Of a stretch of DNA of 64,000 nt, positions 57,601 through 64,000 are shown piece after piece. The DNA comes from Linnemannia elongata. Taxonomy: Eukaryota; Mortierellomycota; Mortierellomycetes; Mortierellales; Mortierellaceae. The position numbers and the translations under genes are program-made. Each line of letters opens with the position of its first letter. Within the stretch, counting starts at the first letter, position 1. Below the pieces are notes generated by a model. The model made no database searches. It was given only the letters and a program-made list of their open reading frames with translations, and was not told the DNA's origin. The DNA is taken from NCBI GenBank assembly GCA_036320915.1, contig JAXBDG010000004.1:2480001-2544000 (forward strand), given 5' to 3'.

Positions 57601-60600
57601 ATGTCAAAGGAATCATATCCAACCTCACAACACGAAAACAATTCAGTGTCCTCCCAGCATGTACGCAAACGAGACAAGATCTTCAATCTTTTTCGGTCAT
57701 CCAGCGCAAAACCCAAGGTCAAGCAGCCCCAGAGCACCAAGGCGACTCGTCATCATCTTTCAACTGTCAGCGCCGAGGACAGGGTTGCCATGGACCATGC
57801 AGTGTCCACCACCGAGATCAAGAGTCCTATCTCCAATGTCCAGTCATCAGCACTGCCAGCCAAATCTCACTTGGAAATCTTCTCGCAGAATGTGAACTCG
57901 CCTGTTGTCCTCATCACCCTGCCTGAGTTTGGTTCCCGCATTGACACTACCCCTCAGCTGGCCTTGTGCATCAGCTTGCTTCCCAAGGGCTGTGACCTCA
58001 TCAGCCAAGAAGGCCATCCCTCACAGCTCTTGTCTTCTGGCACTGCTGCTCAACTTTCCTGGATCAAGTCCATGAAGCAGGACCCCGTCGAGCAGGAACG
58101 CCTCCGCTGGGTAGGAGCTCGCATGGTTGACGAGTTTGCAAAAGACGCCTCCAAGGACTCAATCGAGATTGCGGAGATGGTGCTCATTGGGCCAGTACTC
58201 GACAACGAGCATTTTCGCAGGCTGCTGTCGTGCACCATCACGGCATTTGACCAGGCTCTGCTTTTGGATGTCGATTTGCTTCAAGGTCTGGTGCAATTAG
58301 TCCAGTCTGCTCCCTCCGAGGCTCTCCTCCCTGACGACCTGGTCAAGATTCTCCGCGTGCTCAGAGTACGTCTGCAGGACACCCACCAGCAATCTTCAGT
58401 TCATCCTTTCCATCTCACGCTGGCTGTTTCGAGGTTGCTCGATGTTATGGCGGAGCACAAGGTCAAGGACTTGGATCGTGTTCAAGAGCACGAGCCTCTG
58501 TCTGGGGTGTTGTCGGGTTTGAGAGTTAGCTCAGATCCATACTTGATGTACCAGGCATGCTATGCGTTCCAAGCGCTACTGTATGTCCCCGACAATGAAT
58601 CGCCACTGCAGGCAGTTCTCCGACACTCTACCGGGGTAGTGGATGGTCTGGTCAAGGTCTCGGCCGTTTTTAAGTTAGACCTGGGGTCTGTTCTTGATGG
58701 ACTTGGGAAGCTGCAGGAGACCCTTGGTAGTGTCGTTCAGGTTGCTGGTAGTGTCTATGATGGTGCCTGTTCGCTGATGGAGAGTGGCCGAGGCGTACTT
58801 GAGAGCATGAAGGAGGGGTTAGGGTCTGGTCAGAAGCGTCCCTGGTACACTGCTGTCCGTGTCGCTTACGCCCTGGCTCAAGCTGGCCAGTTGAAGGATC
58901 TTAACACGCTCATTTATGAAGCCCCCTGTCGCCGCGACCCTTTATTCCAATGGGGTATCTGCCAGCTGCTGGGCGAGATTGCCTCCGACAGCATCTGGGA
59001 TACCAACGTTCGCTTGCAAGCTATCGCTTTTCTTGGAGAGCTGTACAAGAACGATCCACTGTGGCGTCAGGATGAGAGCGTCAGGACTTGGACGTTGAAC
59101 ATTATCCGCCAGCTCTGCGCCACTGCTGACCAGGTCGTGAGCGACATTGCACTTGCTCTGTTGAAGGACCTTAATCAGGACCAGGACACCACCGCCTGTC
59201 TTCCCTACCCACTCAGGAACCGCCTTCCACTGCCTGCTTCGTCTCCGACACTCGCTCGCGTTCAAAATATCCCTCCTTTCGAATACGATATCCACAAGCA
59301 TAAAGTCCAAAGGTTGCAACATAGCCAACTGTCACTCTACATCCAGCCATTTGCCAAAGCCAGTCTGAGGGCCAAGGACGAAGACACATTTCCTCTGCTG
59401 GAGAAAGTAATGGAGTTCTTGGAAGGCGAGCGTCAAGTGATGTTGATCCTAGGTGACTCTGGGTCCGGGAAATCGACATTCAATCGCCATCTCGAGCATC
59501 GACTCTGGACCGACTATAAGCAGGGTGGACCCATCCCATTGTTCATCAATCTTCCCACCATCGACCGCCCAGACCAGGACCTGGTCGCCAAGCACCTGAG
59601 ATCCAACAACTTTAGTGACGACCAGATCCAGGAGATGAAGCAACACCGCCAGCTCATTCTCATCTGCGATGGGTACGACGAGAGTCAACAACTTGTCAAT
59701 CTGCACCGAACCAACATGCTGAACCAGCCGGGGCAGTGGAACACCAAGATGGTCATCAGTTGCCGCACTCAGTTCCTCGGACCTGCCTATGTTGATCGCT
59801 TCAAGCCCCTACCAACAGATCGTTACGCCACTGGCTCACAGGATCTATTCCAGGAGGCCGTCATTGCTCCATTTTCCAAGGACCAGATCGAGAACTATGT
59901 TGAACTGTATGCGCAAGATCCACAGACGGCATTATTATTCCGGGATCAAGCTGTATGGTCGGCGGAGGAGTATATGGACAAGTTGACGACGATCCCCAGC
60001 ATCAAGGACCTTGTCAAGAATCCGTTCCTCCTCACGCTTGCTCTCAAAGCTCTGCCTCGCTTGGTTGCCTCGAATCCAGACCTGTCAAACATCCGAGTCA
60101 CCCGAGTCGGGCTCTACGACATGTTTGTTGACCAGTGGTTGGAGACGAATCAACTTCGTTTGCGTATGAGCACACTGAGCAAGGAAGATCTGAAGGCATT
60201 CAACTCGCTGACGGACGACGACTTTATAAGCTGCGGAATCAACTACCTCCTGCGTCTGTCAGCGGCAATTTTTCAGGAGCAGGACGGACACCCGGTGGTG
60301 CAGTATATCCATCGACATAACAAGGACTCCTGGAAGGTGGCGTTCTTTGGTTCTGACCCCGAGATCAAACTGATCCGCGATGCCAGTCCATTGATGCGCA
60401 CTGGGAACCAATACCGTTTTTTCCATCGTTCCATGCTTGAGTATTTCCTTTCTCGCGTCATCTACAACCCGGCGAAGGTTGGCGAGCATGACTTTGGCTC
60501 ACCAATCGAGACTGTATCCCCAGCCTCTCACACCTTCGACACCAATGGCCCTTTGTTCCAGAGAAACTTGCTTGAAGAGCCGTCGATTATCCAGTTCTTG

Positions 60601-62901
60601 TGCGACCGCGTGAGGCTCGACCGGGATTTCGAGCAACAACTCCGCGCTATCATCGACCAGTCCAAGACCGATTCCAGTGCCACCATCGCGGCCACCAACG
60701 CCATCACGATTCTGGTCAGGACCGGTGTGACCTTCCACGGAGCAGATCTTCGTGGCATCAGGATCCCTGGGGCCGATCTTTCTGACGGCCAGTTCGACTC
60801 TGCACAGCTCCAAGGAGCCGATCTGACGAGGGTCAACCTGTCGAGAAGTTGGTTGCGGCAAGCAGATCTAAGCCATGCGCAGCTGGAGGGTGTTCAATTC
60901 GGAGAGTTGCCATACCTGAAGGTGGAGTGTCCTGTAAAAGCCTGTGCCTACTCGCCGGATGGAAGGTGGCTTGGATTGGGGCTATGGGCTAGCGGCCATG
61001 GTGTCGTTATTTACGACACTTCCACATGGCAACAAGTCCATCTCATCACAGCCACTCTAGCCATGTCTGTGGCGTTCTCGCCTGACAGCCAACGAATCGT
61101 ATCTGGAGACTGGGAGGGAACGATTCAATTGTGGGGTTGCGCAAGTGGCGAAGAGTTGATAGTTATGAAGGGGCACGCTGCTATCATACGCTCAGTGGCG
61201 TACTCGCCTTGCGGTAATCGTATTGCCTCAGCCAGCGACGACAAAATGGTGCGATTGTGGGATGCGGAGACGGGAGTGTGCGCCTTTGTTTTAGAAGGCC
61301 ATACTAACGAGGTCCTCAGCGTCGTATTTTCTCCGGATGGACGTCAGCTTGTATCGGGCAGTAAGGATGAAACGATTCGGTTTTGGAACTCGGAGACAGG
61401 AGAGCCGGGGGTCATCTTGAGTCCTTCGTGGGGGAAGATTCACAGTCTGGCCATTTCTCCAGACGGCCGATGGATAGCTTCTGGTCACGATGATGGCGAT
61501 CTGAGGCTATGGGATCTAATGTCAGGTAGCCCACGTTCTATCCTACAAGGCCACACCAAGCCTGTTACGGGAATTGCATTCTCTCCGAACAGTCAGGTGA
61601 TCGCTACCTCCAGCAGGGACCGCAGCGTGATGTTATGGGACGCATCCAAAGGCGACGTTATTTCCACATTTGACGGTCATTCGGACTCTATAAGGGATGT
61701 TGCCTTCTCTCCGGATGGTCTTACCATTGCATCGGGATGTGAGGACAGGACGGTGAGATTATGGGAGGTGAACTCCAGTCGGTCCAGCATTGCAATACAA
61801 GATCAGATCGGTAACGTTTGTCTAGTGGCCTACTCTCCCGATGGTCTCTCTATCCACTCAGTCGATGGCTTTGGTGTTATCCGGCAAGGGGATGTTACAA
61901 CAGGATTGCGCGGATCAGTGTCGTTCGAGTTGCCGGACTCACGCTCGATAAAGACCCTGGCCTTTTCAGCGAACGGCGATCAGGTTGCAGCCGGCTACTG
62001 GGGTGGTTCACTGCGACTGTGGGATCGCAGCACTGGCGCAGCAGGACCGGTCTTGGAGGGGCATTCCGGCGTAGTGGATGTTCTGGTCATTTCACCCTGT
62101 GGTCGCTGGATCGCTACTTGTGACATGGACGGGACCGTACGGTTATGGGACTTTCATGATACGGAGCAGCATTACGTTCTTGTTGAGGCGAATGGAGACG
62201 ATAACAATCAGGTTTGTGACATGAAGTTCTCACCAACAGGTCATCAACTTGCGATCTGCTCGGGGCGCGGAATAGTCTGGCTTTTCGATCCTCAGACAAG
62301 AGGTCTCTTGACGTCCAAGAAGTTGATGGAGAAGCGAGTCCAGGCGTTGGATTATTCACCAAATGGTCAGCAACTAGCTTTGGGTACACCGACGTCGATT
62401 GCCTTGTGGGACATGCGGTCGGAGGAGCCTCAATTGGAATTGAAGGTGCCGCCTAACAGCTCGCTGGACGTCTATGATCTGAGCGTGACCGTCGCCTACT
62501 CGCCGTGCGGTCAGTTTCTGGTATCCACCGTCGCTGACTGCATTTTGTATCTTTGGCATCGTCAGGCGGCCGAAGGAGACTCTGACAGCTGGTCTTGTGC
62601 AGTTACGCTTCCTGTGTTTCATGGTTTCATCCGAAATGTCTCGTGGAATCCAGTTGTTCCAACAGAGTTCATCACTTCCAGCGAGGATGGATCTGTCCGG
62701 CTTTGGCGAGTGTTAAGCGACGATGGAGCCGTTGCCGTCCAGATGTTATGGGGCACGAATATTAGCACGCTTTGCACTGCAGGTATGGTTCTTGAGGGAG
62801 CGACTGGTCTGAGCCTGATTCACCGGAAGTTGTTGACCCAGGGCGGTGCCATTGACAACGGTTTATCCTCAGACAACGACGGGTCTGACGATGAAGATTA
62901 G
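57601..62901 (+). CDS. NACHT-pentapeptide-WD40 STAND protein
   Basis: Single coding exon, 1766 residues. The frame is open upstream to 57523 with an ATG at 57538, but a good 5' splice site (57491) and acceptor (57590) remove that part, so ATG 57601 (MSKESYPTSQHENN) is chosen. Residues ~100-600 are a helical, Leu-rich region. The NACHT NTPase has Walker A GDSGSGKST (618-626) and Walker B LILICDGYDE (Asp 690), and the SCRTQF sensor. A pentapeptide-type stretch (A-D-L/F repeats) lies at ~1047-1100. About 14 WD40 repeats cover ~1110-1710 (for example VAFSPD...VRLWD), with an acidic tail. STAND proteins of this type act as ligand-triggered oligomerising switches; in ascomycetes NACHT-WD40 proteins control non-self recognition (HET-E). 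Here the role is inferred. Long near-identical WD40 repeats were not seen, so the repeats are old. Confidence 0.93.
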   Translation: MSKESYPTSQHENNSVSSQHVRKRDKIFNLFRSSSAKPKVKQPQSTKATRHHLSTVSAEDRVAMDHAVSTTEIKSPISNVQSSALPAKSHLEIFSQNVNSPVVLITLPEFGSRIDTTPQLALCISLLPKGCDLISQEGHPSQLLSSGTAAQLSWIKSMKQDPVEQERLRWVGARMVDEFAKDASKDSIEIAEMVLIGPVLDNEHFRRLLSCTITAFDQALLLDVDLLQGLVQLVQSAPSEALLPDDLVKILRVLRVRLQDTHQQSSVHPFHLTLAVSRLLDVMAEHKVKDLDRVQEHEPLSGVLSGLRVSSDPYLMYQACYAFQALLYVPDNESPLQAVLRHSTGVVDGLVKVSAVFKLDLGSVLDGLGKLQETLGSVVQVAGSVYDGACSLMESGRGVLESMKEGLGSGQKRPWYTAVRVAYALAQAGQLKDLNTLIYEAPCRRDPLFQWGICQLLGEIASDSIWDTNVRLQAIAFLGELYKNDPLWRQDESVRTWTLNIIRQLCATADQVVSDIALALLKDLNQDQDTTACLPYPLRNRLPLPASSPTLARVQNIPPFEYDIHKHKVQRLQHSQLSLYIQPFAKASLRAKDEDTFPLLEKVMEFLEGERQVMLILGDSGSGKSTFNRHLEHRLWTDYKQGGPIPLFINLPTIDRPDQDLVAKHLRSNNFSDDQIQEMKQHRQLILICDGYDESQQLVNLHRTNMLNQPGQWNTKMVISCRTQFLGPAYVDRFKPLPTDRYATGSQDLFQEAVIAPFSKDQIENYVELYAQDPQTALLFRDQAVWSAEEYMDKLTTIPSIKDLVKNPFLLTLALKALPRLVASNPDLSNIRVTRVGLYDMFVDQWLETNQLRLRMSTLSKEDLKAFNSLTDDDFISCGINYLLRLSAAIFQEQDGHPVVQYIHRHNKDSWKVAFFGSDPEIKLIRDASPLMRTGNQYRFFHRSMLEYFLSRVIYNPAKVGEHDFGSPIETVSPASHTFDTNGPLFQRNLLEEPSIIQFLCDRVRLDRDFEQQLRAIIDQSKTDSSATIAATNAITILVRTGVTFHGADLRGIRIPGADLSDGQFDSAQLQGADLTRVNLSRSWLRQADLSHAQLEGVQFGELPYLKVECPVKACAYSPDGRWLGLGLWASGHGVVIYDTSTWQQVHLITATLAMSVAFSPDSQRIVSGDWEGTIQLWGCASGEELIVMKGHAAIIRSVAYSPCGNRIASASDDKMVRLWDAETGVCAFVLEGHTNEVLSVVFSPDGRQLVSGSKDETIRFWNSETGEPGVILSPSWGKIHSLAISPDGRWIASGHDDGDLRLWDLMSGSPRSILQGHTKPVTGIAFSPNSQVIATSSRDRSVMLWDASKGDVISTFDGHSDSIRDVAFSPDGLTIASGCEDRTVRLWEVNSSRSSIAIQDQIGNVCLVAYSPDGLSIHSVDGFGVIRQGDVTTGLRGSVSFELPDSRSIKTLAFSANGDQVAAGYWGGSLRLWDRSTGAAGPVLEGHSGVVDVLVISPCGRWIATCDMDGTVRLWDFHDTEQHYVLVEANGDDNNQVCDMKFSPTGHQLAICSGRGIVWLFDPQTRGLLTSKKLMEKRVQALDYSPNGQQLALGTPTSIALWDMRSEEPQLELKVPPNSSLDVYDLSVTVAYSPCGQFLVSTVADCILYLWHRQAAEGDSDSWSCAVTLPVFHGFIRNVSWNPVVPTEFITSSEDGSVRLWRVLSDDGAVAVQMLWGTNISTLCTAGMVLEGATGLSLIHRKLLTQGGAIDNGLSSDNDGSDDED

Positions 62902-63342
62902 CGAATGGAATCTCGGCGCGCGACGAACAGAGAAAACAGACGAGCGAACAAGAAACCAAATACAGAAAGTAGACATTCAAATGCAGAAAAGATTGGAGAC
63001 GTTTTCTTGCTTCCCCCACCTTCTTACCCCCTTTCATGAAACAAGTTTCACTCACAGTAAATACTCTCTGCTCTCTTCTGACAACAAATACAGCAAACAA
63101 AAAAATTCTTCCCCTGGTCTCCTCTTTCATATCAATTTCCCTTCCTCCTTGCACTTGTTGTCGTCTTCGAGCTTTATGTTGAGGAATAGTTAAACCTGGG
63201 AGGAGAATGACCTTATTTTTTTTTTTTTTTTTTTTTTTGCCTCTCTTGGAGGAGAAGGATGCCAGAAGAAAATGCAAAAAAAAAAGGAAGGTAGGGTACA
63301 CCACCACTAAACCACACAAGGTAGAGAGTCAGTCGAGTAATT
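62902..63342. other. 3' flank of the NACHT gene
   Basis: No gene seen. A run of T at 63211-63238 lies in the middle. The homology to the coiled-coil promoter begins at about 63343. Confidence 0.5.
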
Positions 63343-63977
63343 TTCGACGCCACCCTAAACTCAACTCTGCATAAGCATTGATCGGTCACGTCCGATCGCT
63401 CCCCATTTATCGCTTCTTCTCGTTCTTTTTGCCCTCACCTTAGCCTGAAAGACCTTTACACACGTAAAGCCAACAAGCGTCGTCAGAAAGTAGAAAATTC
63501 TTATTTTTGTAGGAGAAGATGTAGTTCGATCTGTTGCTTGTTGACGTCCTTGGCTCTCCTTCATGATCGCCAAGCACACACACGCAACCCTTCTTTCCCT
63601 CCTTCCCTCCTTCCCTCTCTTCCCTCTCCCCCTGCGCTGCGTCTATTTTGAGCTCGCACATTTGTCTCCCCCATTTGGTAAATTTTTTTGTTCGACTTTT
63701 GTTTGGACCTGTGCACCTCAGTTCTGTCCGTCATTTCACTTCCTCTCTCTCTCTCTCTCAAGGTCGTCTTGGCAAAAGAAAAGAAGGAAAGGCAAACGTA
63801 CTATAACAAGGTATTAGTGGTGAGTGATGACATACAAGAGAGAGGGGGGGGGAAATCCATGCAAAAAAAAAAAAAAATGCGTGGCGACATGGCAATGCTT
63901 CTGAAAACAAATAATAGAACGTCCTTTCTCATTGTTTGACCACCAACAGTTGCATTTGCAAGAAAACGTATAAAAGG
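63343..63977 (+). promoter_or_regulatory. Promoter homologous to that of coiled-coil gene 2; third copy expected beyond the edge
   Basis: Same order of blocks as at 54865-55434, ending with TATAAAAGG at 63969-63977. In the two sister genes the ATG lies 149-181 bases downstream of the TATA box, so an ATG is expected around 64120-64150, outside the window. No coding sequence of the third gene is visible yet. Confidence 0.7.
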
Positions 63978-64000
63978 AGGTCAATCCCCTTCATGTTAAA

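Overview
This is a 64 kb stretch of fungal nuclear DNA. The genes carry short GT-AG introns, CT-rich 5' leaders, long Gln/Ser/Asn runs and a very large NACHT-pentapeptide-WD40 protein. Together with the general gene style this suggests an early-diverging filamentous fungus, most likely Mortierellaceae (Mortierella/Linnemannia-like). That placement is inference from gene content; no rRNA or other marker is present.

Left part (1-17 kb): a left-truncated PPR protein (-) diverges from a PIG-Y-like GPI-anchor enzyme subunit with a very long low-complexity N-terminus (+). Next come a broken S41-type peptidase copy (+), a secreted protein with three CxxC motifs (-) and 1.8 kb with a tandem duplication but no convincing gene. 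Then follow an F-box/LRR protein (-), an EHD-type membrane-remodelling ATPase (-) and an alpha/beta hydrolase with a long charged tail whose nucleophile position reads Gly (+).

Middle part (17-41 kb): an 8.4 kb five-exon gene (-) encodes an Spt23/Mga2-like IPT-TIG/ankyrin regulator that seems to carry its conserved module twice. A seven-exon TACC spindle-pole coiled-coil protein (-) and an F-box protein with unresolved reading frame (-) follow. The last gene here (+) encodes a predicted membrane-anchored protein that combines a PAM2 motif with two CCCH zinc fingers.

Right part (41-64 kb): first a mobile-element graveyard of Ty3/gypsy protease, RT and integrase fragments and tyrosine-recombinase remnants. 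Inside and beside it sit two paralogous small coiled-coil proteins (48.1 and 55.6 kb). The window then has an intact 1766-aa NACHT-pentapeptide-WD40 protein. It ends in a promoter that is homologous to the promoter of the 55.6 kb paralog, so a third family member probably starts just beyond the right edge.

The most interesting points are the PAM2/CCCH membrane protein, the dispersed small coiled-coil family with co-duplicated promoters, the module duplication in the Spt23/Mga2-like regulator and the Gly-for-Ser hydrolase. Exon boundaries were derived by hand from reading frame and splice-site consensus. Where the frame could not be reconciled, this is stated.
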